The notes below the pieces were generated by a model. It saw only the letters and a program-made list of their open reading frames with translations. It was not told where the DNA came from and did no database searches. From positions 248,001 through 312,000 of the forward strand of contig NZ_JAMDLI010000021.1 in the NCBI RefSeq assembly GCF_023721815.1: 64,000 nt of DNA, written 5' to 3'. The DNA comes from Pleomorphomonas sp. JP5. Lineage in GTDB: Bacteria; Pseudomonadota; Alphaproteobacteria; Rhizobiales; Pleomorphomonadaceae. The position numbers and the translations under genes were made by a program. This document shows positions 1 through 9,258 of this stretch, piece after piece. Each line of letters starts with the position of its first letter. The first letter of the stretch is position 1.

Positions 1-1
1 C

Positions 2-307
2 GGTCAGGCGCGCGTCATAACGGCTACCGGTAAAGACGTGACGGCGGCTTTCCTTGCTGGTGCCGAAGCGACGCTCGATCTTGCCCTTAGCACGGGCTGC
101 GGCCACGCCCTTCTTATCGACCGCAGTCCTTCCTGTGGCAGTCTTGCCATTTACGACGGAAGCTTCTCCGGGCGGCAGATCCCGGGAGAGGGCGTCGTCG
201 CCGCACTTCTTGCCGCCCATGGCATCAGCGTTTTCGCCGACCATGAGATCGATCGCCTTGCCGAGGCCGTGGCCGCTTCGCCATGGCGGGAACCCAACGC
301 AGGCTGA
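2..307 (+). CDS. DUF523 family protein, C-terminal part (5' truncated)
   Basis: The reading frame is open to the left window edge, so only about 101 C-terminal residues are present. The segment reading ITATGKDVTAAFLAGAEA followed by a conserved DRSPSCGS motif matches the DUF523 (YbbK-like) family, whose members are about 150 residues long, so roughly a third is missing. The biochemical role of the family is not established. The next gene starts 57 bases downstream on the same strand. The family call rests on motif memory; the start and upstream context cannot be seen. Confidence 0.75.
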   Translation, partial: GQARVITATGKDVTAAFLAGAEATLDLALSTGCGHALLIDRSPSCGSLAIYDGSFSGRQIPGEGVVAALLAAHGISVFADHEIDRLAEAVAASPWREPNAG

Positions 308-364
308 GGACGTTTCTCTTCAGGTGGCCCTCGGGCCGGTACGTTCGTCCTGACGGAGATTCCA

Positions 365-1207
365 ATGGCAGACAGCATTCTCGTTCTTGGCGCCACCGGT
401 ACAATCGGACAGCTGGTCGTTTCCGAACTGGTGGCGAAAGGCGAAACCGTGAAGGCGGCCGCTCTGGACGGTCAGGCGCATCCGGACGCCTCGGTGCTTC
501 GGTTTGACTACCGCGATCCCGCCAGCATCGCACCACTGTTCGAGGGCGTGGACCGCGTTTTCGTGCTGATGCCTGCGGGCCCGCTCGATGTCATCGCCGC
601 GTTGATGCCGGTGATGCGGCACGTGGTCGATCGCAAGGTGAAGGCGGTCCTTCTGTCCACCATCGCTGCCGATGCATCCGAGGACACTCCGTATCGCCAG
701 CTCGAACTGGTCCTGGAGAACTCCGGCCTGCCGTTCGTCATTCTTCGGGCCAACTGGTTCGCCGACAACTTCCGCACAGTCTGGAAGGATGCCGTCCAGG
801 CCGGAGAGCTCACTTTGCCGATCGACGAGGGGCTCATCAGCTTCATCGATGGTCGCGACGTCGCGGCGGCCGCCGCCGCGGCTCTGACCAGTTCTGACTT
901 TGACGGACAGACGCTCGTGCTCACCGGCCCCGCCGCGTTGCCATTGTCGCGCGCTGCCGAGGTGATGAGCCATGTGACGGGCCGTTCGGTCGTCTTCCGG
1001 CCGATCGCGATCGCCGATTACGAGGCGCGCCTCGCCGCGGAGGGCCTGTCGGAAAAGCTCATCGCCGAGCGTGTCGCCGAGTTCGACACTATCCGTGGCG
1101 GCAAGGCATCCATCGTCAGCCCGGCCGTGGAGAAGATGACAGGCCGGCCACCCCGCTTCTTCGAAACCTTCGTCAAGGACCATGCGACGGATTTCGTTGA
1201 CGCCTGA
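365..1207 (+). CDS. NmrA-like NAD(P)-binding oxidoreductase (atypical SDR)
   Basis: A 280-residue protein that begins with a Rossmann dinucleotide motif, VLGATGTIGQLV, at residues 6-17. The layout (SDVT-like VLMPAG segment near residue 68, LRANWFADNF near residue 127, no classical YxxxK) fits the NmrA/QorB atypical short-chain dehydrogenase group, which includes quinone reductases and redox-sensing regulators. It is probably cytosolic and binds NADP(H); the substrate cannot be inferred. It is monocistronic between the DUF523 gene and leuS. The family is well supported, the function is not. Confidence 0.8.
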   Translation: MADSILVLGATGTIGQLVVSELVAKGETVKAAALDGQAHPDASVLRFDYRDPASIAPLFEGVDRVFVLMPAGPLDVIAALMPVMRHVVDRKVKAVLLSTIAADASEDTPYRQLELVLENSGLPFVILRANWFADNFRTVWKDAVQAGELTLPIDEGLISFIDGRDVAAAAAAALTSSDFDGQTLVLTGPAALPLSRAAEVMSHVTGRSVVFRPIAIADYEARLAAEGLSEKLIAERVAEFDTIRGGKASIVSPAVEKMTGRPPRFFETFVKDHATDFVDA

Positions 1208-1387
1208 TCGTTGATTCGATTCTGGCGATCTCGCCGTGACCGGGCGGAAAACACCGGCATCGGTGCTCCAGAGCATTGACCCTAGGGACCGTTTCTGATG
1301 ATGGTCATGCCGTGAGTTTTCGCGCGGCCGTGCGCCCTTGGCGCCGCCGACCCGCGACAGGCGTGGATCAGAGCAGAAGACGAGACG

Positions 1388-4006
1388 ATGGCGACCGAGC
1401 GATACAATGCCCGTGAAGCGGAAACGCGCTGGCAAAGGGCCTGGAACGAGGCCAAGGTTTTCGAGACGAAGAACGACGATCCGCGTCCGAAGTATTATGT
1501 CCTCGAGATGTTTCCCTATCCGTCGGGTCGCATCCACATGGGGCACGTGCGCAACTACACCATGGGCGACGTGGTTGCCCGGTACAAGCGCGCCAAGGGT
1601 TTCAACGTCCTGCATCCCATGGGGTGGGACGCATTCGGCATGCCGGCCGAGAACGCGGCGATGAAGGGGCACGTCCATCCCAAGACGTGGACCTACGAAA
1701 ACATCGCCACCATGCGCGGCCAGCTGAAGAGCATGGGGCTTTCGCTCGACTGGAGTCGCGAGTTCGCGACCTGCGACGAGGACTACTACACACAGCAGCA
1801 GAAGCTGTTCCTGGACTTCATGAAGGCCGGCCTCGTCAGCCGCAAGAAGTCCAAGGTCAACTGGGATCCCGTCGACATGACCGTGCTCGCCAACGAGCAG
1901 GTCATCGACGGTCGCGGCTGGCGCTCTGGCGCGCTGGTCGAGCAGCGCGAGCTGACGCAGTGGTTCCTGAAGATCTCCGACTATTCGGATGAGTTGCTCT
2001 CCGCTCTCGATACGCTCGACCGCTGGCCGGAGAAAGTCCGGACCATGCAGAAGAACTGGATCGGTCGGTCGGAGGGGCTGCGCGTGCGGTTCGAGATCGA
2101 CGGCGCGGCGGTGGCTGGCGAGCCGACGATCGAGGTATTCACAACGCGTCCGGATACGCTGTTCGGCATGAGCTTCCTGGCGCTTTCGGCCGATCACCCG
2201 GTCGCAAAGGCGCTTGCCGAGAAGGATCCGGCGACGGCTTCGTTCTGTGAGGAGTGCCGGCGCATCGGTACTTCCGCGGCGGCGCTCGAGACGGCGGAGA
2301 AGAAGGGCCTTGCAACGGGCCTGTCGGTGAAGCATCCCTTCAACGGCAAGAGCTACCCGGTCTACATCGCCAATTTCGTGCTGATGGACTACGGCACCGG
2401 CGCCATCTTCGGCTGCCCGGCGCATGACCAGCGCGACCTTGATTTCGCTCGCAAGTACGCTCTCACCGTTACGCCGGTGGTTCTGCCCGAGGGAGGCGAC
2501 CCGGCCGCCTTCGCGGTGGGCGATGTCGCGTATACCGACGATGGCAAGCTCTATAATTCCGCTTTCCTTGACGGCATGGAAGTCGAGGCGGCGAAGGATC
2601 TCGTGGCGAGCAAGCTCGAGACGACGATGCTCCATGGGGCACCGGCGGCCAAGCGGCAGGTGAACTATCGCCTGCGCGACTGGGGTATCTCGCGCCAGCG
2701 CTACTGGGGATGTCCGATTCCGGTCATCCACTGCGAGTCCTGTGGCGTCGTTCCGGTTCCGGCCAAGGATCTGCCGGTGCGGTTGCCCGAGGACGTCGAG
2801 TTCGATCGGCCCGGTAATCCGCTCGACCGGCACCCGACGTTCACGAAGTGCGTCTGTCCCGAGTGCGGCAAGCCGGCCCGGCGCGAAACCGACACCATGG
2901 ATACTTTCGTCGACTCGTCCTGGTACTACAGCCGGTTCACGGAGCCGCGCGCCCAGACGCCGACGGTGCCGGAAGTGGTCAATGCCTGGCTTCCGGTCGA
3001 TCAGTATATTGGCGGCATCGAGCATGCCATTCTGCACCTCCTTTATTCGCGCTTCTTCACACGCGCGATGAAGAAGTGCGGGCATGTCGGCTTTGACGAG
3101 CCGTTCCGGGGGCTGTTCACCCAGGGAATGGTGGTGCATGAGACCTACCAGTCGGCGGACGGCGAATGGCTGTCGCCGGCCGATGTCGAGATCGTCGAGG
3201 AGACCGGAGGCCGTACGGCGCGATTGATCGCCTCCGGTGCGCCGGTCAAGATCGGCCCGATCGAGAAGATGTCGAAGTCGAAGAAGAACACCGTCGACCC
3301 AACCGATATCATCGACAGTTTCGGTGCCGACACCGCGCGCTGGTTCATGCTGTCCGACAGCCCGCCGGAGCGTGACGTCGAGTGGACCGAAGCCGGCGCC
3401 CAGGGTACTGCTCGCTTCCTGCAGCGCGTCTGGCGCATCGTTTCCGAGGCGTCCGAACTGGTGCCGACCGATAGCCGGGCCGAGGGCGGCGACAAGCTGG
3501 CGCTCGCGTTGCGCAAGGCGGCGCACAAGGCGCTGGCCGCTGTCGAAGAGAGCATCGAGGGACTGCGGTTCAACGTGGCGCTGGCCAAGATCTATGAACT
3601 GGTCAACACGCTGGGGAGCGCACTCGCCAACGAGAAGGCGGTGCTGGCCGCCGACGGCACGGCCGCTGCCGCTCTGAGCGAAGCGGCTGGTCTGCTGGTC
3701 CGCATGATGGCGCCGATGACCCCGCATCTCGCCGAGGAGAGCTGGGCGGCTCTTGGCCATGACGGTCTGGTCGCGAATGCCGATTGGCCGGTTGTCGACC
3801 GGTCCCTTCTCGTCGAGGACGAGGTGACCATGCCGGTGCAGGTCAACGGCAAGAAGCGCGCCGACGTGACGGTGGCGCGTACCGCGTCGCCCGCCGATGT
3901 TGAGGCTGAGGTGTTGAAGCTCGAAGCCGTGATCAAGGCGCTCGACGGCAAGAGCCCGAAGAAGGTCATCGTCGTCGCCCAGAGGATCGTCAATGTGGTC
4001 GTCTGA
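1388..4006 (+). CDS. leuS: Leucyl-tRNA synthetase
   Basis: An 872-residue class I aminoacyl-tRNA synthetase that charges tRNA-Leu in the cytoplasm; the length is normal for bacterial LeuRS. The HIGH signature appears as IHMGH near residue 49 and the KMSKS signature as [10 protein letters not shown] near residue 627. Between them lie the CP1 editing domain and the [10 protein letters not shown] and [10 protein letters not shown] segments typical of LeuRS. The start at [12 protein letters not shown] matches the usual N terminus. The 3' end overlaps the following lptE-like gene by 14 bases, implying translational coupling in a leuS-lptE-holA operon. Confidence 0.97.
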   Translation: MATERYNAREAETRWQRAWNEAKVFETKNDDPRPKYYVLEMFPYPSGRIHMGHVRNYTMGDVVARYKRAKGFNVLHPMGWDAFGMPAENAAMKGHVHPKTWTYENIATMRGQLKSMGLSLDWSREFATCDEDYYTQQQKLFLDFMKAGLVSRKKSKVNWDPVDMTVLANEQVIDGRGWRSGALVEQRELTQWFLKISDYSDELLSALDTLDRWPEKVRTMQKNWIGRSEGLRVRFEIDGAAVAGEPTIEVFTTRPDTLFGMSFLALSADHPVAKALAEKDPATASFCEECRRIGTSAAALETAEKKGLATGLSVKHPFNGKSYPVYIANFVLMDYGTGAIFGCPAHDQRDLDFARKYALTVTPVVLPEGGDPAAFAVGDVAYTDDGKLYNSAFLDGMEVEAAKDLVASKLETTMLHGAPAAKRQVNYRLRDWGISRQRYWGCPIPVIHCESCGVVPVPAKDLPVRLPEDVEFDRPGNPLDRHPTFTKCVCPECGKPARRETDTMDTFVDSSWYYSRFTEPRAQTPTVPEVVNAWLPVDQYIGGIEHAILHLLYSRFFTRAMKKCGHVGFDEPFRGLFTQGMVVHETYQSADGEWLSPADVEIVEETGGRTARLIASGAPVKIGPIEKMSKSKKNTVDPTDIIDSFGADTARWFMLSDSPPERDVEWTEAGAQGTARFLQRVWRIVSEASELVPTDSRAEGGDKLALALRKAAHKALAAVEESIEGLRFNVALAKIYELVNTLGSALANEKAVLAADGTAAAALSEAAGLLVRMMAPMTPHLAEESWAALGHDGLVANADWPVVDRSLLVEDEVTMPVQVNGKKRADVTVARTASPADVEAEVLKLEAVIKALDGKSPKKVIVVAQRIVNVVV

Positions 4007-4526
4007 TCTCCTCCGCCGCGGTGTGTTGCTGCTCGCCGCTGCCAGTTTTCTCGCCGCCTGCCAGGTTCGGCCCGTTTACGCGCCGGCCGGCTCGGTGGTG
4101 GCGGGGGACAACCCGGCCATGGTCACCGAGCTCGCTTCGATTGCCATCAAGGGGCAGACGGAGCGCGTGGCGCAGGCGCTGATCAACGAGCTGATCTTCC
4201 AGCTGCGTGGTGGCGGAGCGCTGGTGGAGCCGAAGTATCGTCTGGATCTCATTCTGACGACGCGTGTTTCGGACCTTGCCATTCGCGCTCGCGAGGATAT
4301 CCCGGTCGCCAAACTGGTGTCGCTCACGGCTACCTACACGCTGACGGAGGTCGCCACGGGCAGAGTGGTCACGTCGGACAACGTCTATACCACGTCGTCT
4401 TTCGACGTCAGCTCGCAGCGTTATGCAAATGTCAGGGCGCAGCGGGATGCCGAGGATCGGGCGGCGCGTGCGGCGGCGGCCGACATTCGGCTGCGTCTTG
4501 CCTCGGCGCTGATCGGCAAGGGGTAA
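3993..4526 (+). CDS. lptE: LptE-like LPS-assembly lipoprotein
   Basis: A 177-residue protein with a lipoprotein signal peptide: a hydrophobic stretch ending in [11 protein letters not shown], where the lipobox Cys is about residue 22. It has the short charged/beta-rich body of alphaproteobacterial LptE, the outer-membrane partner that plugs LptD and delivers lipopolysaccharide to the surface. The position between leuS and holA is the conserved location of this gene in Proteobacteria, which supports the call more than sequence identity does. It overlaps leuS by 14 bases and is followed by holA after 4 bases. Confidence 0.85.
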   Translation: MWSSDLLRRGVLLLAAASFLAACQVRPVYAPAGSVVAGDNPAMVTELASIAIKGQTERVAQALINELIFQLRGGGALVEPKYRLDLILTTRVSDLAIRAREDIPVAKLVSLTATYTLTEVATGRVVTSDNVYTTSSFDVSSQRYANVRAQRDAEDRAARAAAADIRLRLASALIGKG

Positions 4527-4530
4527 GGCC

Positions 4531-5574
4531 ATGGTGGCGGCGCGCGCCCAGGAGGCCGATCGCCTCGTTGCGCGGCCGCCGCAGGACATAACCTTCTATC
4601 TGGTCTACGGGCCGGATACCGGGCTCGTTTCCGAGCGGGCAAGAACGATCGCCAAGGCCTTCGCCGATCCCGGCGATCCCTTCGCTTTGGTGCGGATCGA
4701 AGCTTCGGAACTCACGGCAAATCCCACCCGGCTCGCCGACGAAGCTTACGCGGTTTCGATGTTTTCGAGCCGGAGAGCAATTCTCTTGCGCGACGCCGGC
4801 CGCGCCGACGTGGCCGGCCGGGTGCGTCCGCTGTTCAAGAATCCGCCGGCGGACACGGCAATTGTCGTCGAGGCGGGAGATCTCAAGAAGTCCAGCCCGC
4901 TCAGGGTGTTGTTCGAGCAGGAACGCCAAGCCTATGCCATCCCGTGCTTCGCCGACGACGAGCGGGCGATCGGTGCGCTGGTGGACGATGAGGTTAAGGC
5001 GGCAGGGCTTTCCATTTCCTCGGAGGCTCGCGCGCTGCTTGTGTCTCTTCTGGGCGGCGACCGGCTGATGACACGCGGCGAGATTCAGAAACTCTGCCTG
5101 CACGCCCTTGGAACGGGGACCATTTCGATCGCCGACGTCGAAACGCTGATCGGCGACAGCTCCACCTTCGCCATCGACGAGGTGATCGATGCGACAGCGA
5201 GCGGGGCTCTGCCCGCGTTGGTCGAGGGGTTGGCCAAAGCGCGGACCGAAGGGGTCGATGCTGGCCAGATCGTCGGGGCGGCTCTTCGACACTTCATGCT
5301 GCTCGACGAGTTGCGTGCAGCCGTCGATGGCGGCGTTTCTCCAGGCGATGCGGTGAATGGCGCCCGGCCGCCCATTTTCTTCAAGCGAAAAGGCAAGGTG
5401 GAGACGGCGCTCGGGCTATGGTCACCGGCACGGCTTGCGCGGGCGATCATCGTTCTTGGCGAAGCGGCGCGCGATGCACGCCTCAATCAATCGCTTGCCG
5501 CCGATATCGTCGGCGAAACGCTTCTGACGCTTGCCCGCGCGGCCGATCAAGCGGCCGGTCGGCGTCGGCGGTAG
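4531..5574 (+). CDS. holA: DNA polymerase III delta subunit
   Basis: A 347-residue clamp-loader delta subunit that opens the beta clamp for the replicative polymerase. The N-terminal FYLVYGPDTGLVSERA segment (a degenerate P-loop), the central GGDRLMTRGEIQKLCL segment and the C-terminal FFKRKGKVETALGLWS helix region are typical of HolA. Its usual length is 330-350 residues. It is the last gene of the leuS-lptE-holA set and converges with the rppH-like gene 4 bases downstream, leaving no room for a separate terminator. Confidence 0.93.
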   Translation: MVAARAQEADRLVARPPQDITFYLVYGPDTGLVSERARTIAKAFADPGDPFALVRIEASELTANPTRLADEAYAVSMFSSRRAILLRDAGRADVAGRVRPLFKNPPADTAIVVEAGDLKKSSPLRVLFEQERQAYAIPCFADDERAIGALVDDEVKAAGLSISSEARALLVSLLGGDRLMTRGEIQKLCLHALGTGTISIADVETLIGDSSTFAIDEVIDATASGALPALVEGLAKARTEGVDAGQIVGAALRHFMLLDELRAAVDGGVSPGDAVNGARPPIFFKRKGKVETALGLWSPARLARAIIVLGEAARDARLNQSLAADIVGETLLTLARAADQAAGRRRR

Positions 5575-5578
5575 AACC

Positions 5579-6151
5579 TCACACCGGGCCGATGTTGCCG
5601 AACGCGTCCAACACGCGGGCGTATTGCTGTCTCCGATGCAGCGGGGCCAGGGCCGGCAGTTCCGAGAGCGGCCGCCAGCGCCATTCCAGAAACTCCGGCG
5701 GCTCGTCCGTATGGGTGGCGGCCACCGTGATTTCGTTCTCCGCGCCGGTAAACCGAAACGCCGCCCAACGTTGCCGTTGGCCCCGAAAGGGATACAGCTT
5801 GTGGATTCTCGAACCACGGGCTGGAAAGTCGTAGGTCCACCAGTCGTCGGTAACGGCGATCAGCTCGGTACTGGTGACGCCGGTCTCCTCCCAGAGCTCT
5901 CGGCGCGCAGCCGCGACGATATCCTCTCCGGGGTCGATTCCGCCCTGCGGCAATGCCCAGTCGGCTCCCTCCGAGAAGACTTCCGGATCCGGCCAGCCGA
6001 AGGGGTTGGCGAAGGCCTTGCCGCAGAAGACCAGTCCTTCGGAATTGAACAGGCAGATGCCGACATTCGGGCGATAGGGAAGATCGGGCAGGAGAGGCTC
6101 GCGCTCGGCCGGGTCCGGCGGAGCGATCGCAGCCGGAAGGCGGGCGGTCAC
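5579..6151 (-). CDS. RppH-like Nudix hydrolase, second paralogue
   Basis: A 190-residue Nudix hydrolase. The Nudix box is visible as GGIDPGEDIVAAARRELWEE, with the catalytic EExG continuing as ETG. The flanking YRPNVGICLFNSEGLVFCGK and WALPQGG segments resemble RNA pyrophosphohydrolase, which removes pyrophosphate from mRNA 5' ends. Relative to the upstream paralogue it has about 20 extra N-terminal residues rich in Pro and acidic residues. Its start overlaps the stop of the upstream paralogue by 4 bases (ATGA), so the two are translationally coupled. It could have shifted to dinucleoside polyphosphates. Confidence 0.85.
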   Translation of the reverse strand: MTARLPAAIAPPDPAEREPLLPDLPYRPNVGICLFNSEGLVFCGKAFANPFGWPDPEVFSEGADWALPQGGIDPGEDIVAAARRELWEETGVTSTELIAVTDDWWTYDFPARGSRIHKLYPFRGQRQRWAAFRFTGAENEITVAATHTDEPPEFLEWRWRPLSELPALAPLHRRQQYARVLDAFGNIGPV

Positions 6152-6654
6152 GCGGGCACCGCCAAACTGGCGAAGGCCGTTGCAACTTGTTCGTAGATTG
6201 GCCGCTTGAAGGCGACCACGAGGCTTGGAACCTCCGACAGCGGCTTCCAGGCCCAGCGGGAGAACTCCGCCGGATGGGCGCCGCCGCCTGGATTCAGGAT
6301 GTCGATCTCACTGTCTTCGCCGAGAAAGCGGAAAGCGAACCACTTCTGTGTCTGGCCGCGCCACTTCTTCTGGAAGCGTCCGGTGGCGAGACTATCGGGG
6401 ACATCGTAGCGATACCACTCGGGCGCTTCTGCGAGGAGTTCGACCGAATGCGCCGAGGTTTCCTCCCACAGCTCGCGCCGGGCGGCTTCGAGCGGGGTTT
6501 CGCCTTCGTCGATGCCGCCTTGAGGCATCTGCCAGGGTGTCGCGTCCGGTGTGCCCTCGAGATCGGCACGGTGACCCACGAAAACGAGGCCGTCACGATT
6601 GATGAGTACAGCCCCGGCACAAGGGCGATAGGGCAGGTCGGCGCGGGAGGTCAT
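6148..6654 (-). CDS. rppH: RNA pyrophosphohydrolase (Nudix)
   Basis: A 168-residue protein close to the normal RppH length. It starts with LPYRPCAGAVLINRDGLVFV, has the WQMPQGGIDEGE segment and the Nudix box ending RRELWEETSA, and then the WYRYDVPDSL and WKKWRGQTQKWFAFRF-type region (KKWRGQTQKWFAFRFLG) that is characteristic of RppH/IalA. It is predicted to convert 5'-triphosphate mRNA ends to monophosphate, triggering decay. It is followed by a second Nudix gene with a 4-base overlap and preceded by the deacetylase gene, in the conserved alphaproteobacterial order. Confidence 0.92.
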   Translation of the reverse strand: MTSRADLPYRPCAGAVLINRDGLVFVGHRADLEGTPDATPWQMPQGGIDEGETPLEAARRELWEETSAHSVELLAEAPEWYRYDVPDSLATGRFQKKWRGQTQKWFAFRFLGEDSEIDILNPGGGAHPAEFSRWAWKPLSEVPSLVVAFKRPIYEQVATAFASLAVPA

Positions 6655-6666
6655 TGATTGAGCGTC

Positions 6667-7788
6667 TCAGTTCTGCTGGGTGACTGCGGTGATCGGCACA
6701 AGCGTTATGCCGCGCTCGTCGAGGCCGCTTGTCCATCCGGATAGCGCCTTGAGCGTTGCAGGTCGAGCGCTGGCGACACCGACGGCAAGGCCGCGCGTAC
6801 GGGCAATCTGCTCCAGCTGGGCCAGGCGGGCGGCGATCTCGGTGGGGGTCGGCACGGCATCGATGACGAGATCGGCCTTGGCGAACTCCGTCTTGAACTT
6901 GGCGGCCGACTGCTCGGCGACGCTGCGGGGTGAACTGCCATCATCGAGATAGAGGAGGCCGCGCAACGCGATTTCCTGCATCACCGGATCGAGTGCAGCG
7001 GCTTCGGACGTGAAGCGGGCGCCCATGTAGTTGACGATTCCGACGTAGGTGGAAAGGCGCCCCATCACCCGATGCAGGTTTTCGATGTTCTGGCGCGCAT
7101 CCTTGCCGACGAGCAGCGTGTTCTCGCCCGGATCGTTGTCAGGGTAGTCGAAGGGCTCCAGCGGCACCTGCAAGAGCAACTCGTGGCCATCCTGTCTCGC
7201 CTTGGCGGTCCAGCGATCGAGGCTGGCGCCATAGGGTGCGAAGCCGAGTGTAACCTCGGGGGGCAGGATCTTGATCGCTTCCTGAGTTCCGGTCTGGCTG
7301 AGACCGAGATCCCCGACAACGATGGCGATCTTCGGGGAGGCGCCCACGAAGCCGGGTACCGGTCGGGCGTAGACATCGGCTGGGCGGCGACCGTCGGCGC
7401 CGACGCGCGGCAACGGGCCGAATGGCGAGGTTTCGATGAGGGCAGCGTCGGCTTCGACGGGCAGCGCCACGGCGGTCTCTGCGCTCGAAGGTCCTTCCAG
7501 CGTCACCCCGGCGTCTGGCTTGGTTTCGCTCAGCGGCGGAAGGAGCTCTCCGGTGCCGGACTTCACGCCCACCGTTGCAATGTCGGCGCGGGCATAGCCG
7601 GTTTCCGAGGTCTCGATCTTGGCGCGCGCATAGGGTTCGCCGCCGAGCGGATCGTTCACGACCATCAACCAGACGGCGAGACCGGCAAAGAGGCAGGCCG
7701 TGATGACGGCGGCTATGGCACCCACCGGCACGCGAAGCTTACGGCCACCGGAGCCGCCGAAGCCTAGAGGATTGGTGAGGTCGTTCAT
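6667..7788 (-). CDS. Divergent polysaccharide deacetylase family protein (YibQ-like)
   Basis: A 373-residue membrane-anchored protein. An N-terminal membrane segment lies at about residues 22-44 (AIAAVITACLFAGLAVWLMV). A variable Pro/Glu-rich linker follows, then the divergent polysaccharide deacetylase domain from about residue 150, with IAIVVGDLGLSQTGT, VTLGFAPYG and a LLLQVPLEPFDYP segment. The family lies beside ctpA and envC in many Proteobacteria and is thought to act in the periplasm on wall or envelope glycans, but its substrate is not established. It is the fourth gene of the envelope set rlmH-envC-ctpA. Confidence 0.87.
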   Translation of the reverse strand: MNDLTNPLGFGGSGGRKLRVPVGAIAAVITACLFAGLAVWLMVVNDPLGGEPYARAKIETSETGYARADIATVGVKSGTGELLPPLSETKPDAGVTLEGPSSAETAVALPVEADAALIETSPFGPLPRVGADGRRPADVYARPVPGFVGASPKIAIVVGDLGLSQTGTQEAIKILPPEVTLGFAPYGASLDRWTAKARQDGHELLLQVPLEPFDYPDNDPGENTLLVGKDARQNIENLHRVMGRLSTYVGIVNYMGARFTSEAAALDPVMQEIALRGLLYLDDGSSPRSVAEQSAAKFKTEFAKADLVIDAVPTPTEIAARLAQLEQIARTRGLAVGVASARPATLKALSGWTSGLDERGITLVPITAVTQQN

Positions 7789-7880
7789 GGCACGAGATCC
7801 GGCTATAGGCGACCGCCCTGATTCGGTCCCTTGGAGCTTAGTTCAATCCTTGGCGGCACGGTATGCCGCCGAAATGCAAC

Positions 7881-7903
7881 GGGCCGGAGAAGATCTCCGG
7901 CCC
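7881..7903 (-). terminator. Hairpin downstream of ctpA
   Basis: A perfect 9-base inverted repeat (GGGCCGGAG / CTCCGGCCC) with a 5-base loop lies in the spacer between ctpA and the deacetylase gene. A T run is weak on the minus strand, so it could be a partial terminator or an mRNA-end stabiliser. Confidence 0.5.
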
Positions 7904-7926
7904 GGCTTCTTTCGCTGGTCGTCGCC

Positions 7927-9258
7927 TCAGTTGGCGACGTGATCTTCGCCCTTGGGCGGGAACGCGGCGTTGGCCTGCAGCCCGCGCAGCAGATCGAGCG
8001 CCAGGTTGAGCTGCTTGTCGTCCTTGGGATCCGGCGGCACGTAGGCCTGGCTGCCCGATGCCTCGGCCCCCTCGGTCTCGCTCTTGAGGTGGCCCTTCAG
8101 CGATGCCTCGCCCTTGGTTTCGGTTATCTGGTTCTTGAGATCCTCGGGAAGATCCTGCAGGACCTCGATGTCCGGATGGATGCCCTTGGCCTGGATGGAG
8201 TTGCCCGAAGGCGTGTAGTAGCGGGCGGTGGTCAGACGGATGGCACCGTTCGAGCCGAGCGGAATGATGGTTTGAACCGAGCCCTTGCCGAAGGACCGCG
8301 TGCCCAGGATGGTGGCCCGGCGATGGTCCTGCAACGCACCGGCGACGATCTCCGAGGCCGAGGCCGAACCGCCGTTGATCAGCACGATCACCGGCTTGTT
8401 TCCGACCAGCTCACCGGCCTTGGCGGCGTAGCGACGAGTGTCGTTGTCCTGGCGCCCGCGCGTCGAGACGATCTCGCCCTTGTCGAGGAAGGCATCGGAG
8501 ACGGCGATCGCCTGGTCGAGCAGGCCGCCCGGGTCGTTGCGCAGGTCAAGCACGTAGCCCTTGAGCTTGTCCTCGGGAACGGCAGCGTTGATCTTGTCGA
8601 TCGACGTCTTGAGACCATCGAAGGTCTGGGCGGTGAACTGGGAGATGCGGATGTAGCCGACGTCCTCCTTCACCTCGTATCGTACCGATTGCATCTTGAT
8701 GACGTCGCGAACGATCTTGACGTCGAAGGGCTTGTCGGTGCCGCGCGCAACGGTGAGGGTGATCGACGAGTTGACGGGGCCGCGCATCTTGTCGACGGCG
8801 TCATTGAGGGTGAGACCCTTCACGTCGGTGCCGTCGATGGCGGTGATCAGGTCGCCCGCGCGAATTCCGGCCTTGGCGGCTGGCGTGTCGTCGATCGGCG
8901 TCACCACCTTGACGAGGCCATCCTCCATGGTGACCTCGATGCCAAGCCCGCCGAACTCGCCCTTGGTCTGGACCTGCATGTCCTGGTAGCTCTTGGCGTT
9001 CATGTAGCTCGAGTGCGGATCGAGCGAGGTCAGCATGCCGTTGATGGCAGCCTCGATCAGCTCCGATTCATCGGGTTCCTCGACATAGTCCGCCCGGATG
9101 CGCTCGAACACGTCGCCAAACAGGTTGAGCTGACGATAGGTGTCGACGCCAGCGGCCACGGCCGACCCTAAGCCGGGGAGACGGTGTTCGAGGGTCAGGG
9201 TGGTGACGCCGGCACCGATAACGGCGCCTGCTGCGAGTAGCGACAGTTTTCTGATCAT
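7927..9258 (-). CDS. ctpA: C-terminal processing peptidase (S41 family)
   Basis: A 443-residue periplasmic serine protease. The start MIRKLSLLAAGAVIGAG gives a signal/anchor peptide and overlaps the stop of the envC-like gene by 4 bases (ATGA); a longer in-frame start 33 bases upstream is less likely. A PDZ domain (about residues 80-170, with KAGIRAGDLITAIDG) precedes the S41 catalytic domain, in which the nucleophile is in NGGSASASEIVAGAL and the general-base Lys in TRSFGKGSVQT. The family trims envelope proteins and helps control peptidoglycan hydrolases. Coupling to the EnvC-like gene suggests a wall-remodelling unit. Confidence 0.93.
   Translation of the reverse strand: MIRKLSLLAAGAVIGAGVTTLTLEHRLPGLGSAVAAGVDTYRQLNLFGDVFERIRADYVEEPDESELIEAAINGMLTSLDPHSSYMNAKSYQDMQVQTKGEFGGLGIEVTMEDGLVKVVTPIDDTPAAKAGIRAGDLITAIDGTDVKGLTLNDAVDKMRGPVNSSITLTVARGTDKPFDVKIVRDVIKMQSVRYEVKEDVGYIRISQFTAQTFDGLKTSIDKINAAVPEDKLKGYVLDLRNDPGGLLDQAIAVSDAFLDKGEIVSTRGRQDNDTRRYAAKAGELVGNKPVIVLINGGSASASEIVAGALQDHRRATILGTRSFGKGSVQTIIPLGSNGAIRLTTARYYTPSGNSIQAKGIHPDIEVLQDLPEDLKNQITETKGEASLKGHLKSETEGAEASGSQAYVPPDPKDDKQLNLALDLLRGLQANAAFPPKGEDHVAN

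Noticed and set aside
320-3760. A 1146-codon open frame on the minus strand
   Set aside because: It is antisense to the NmrA-like gene and leuS, has Arg/His-rich composition typical of a GC-rich shadow frame, and matches no family.
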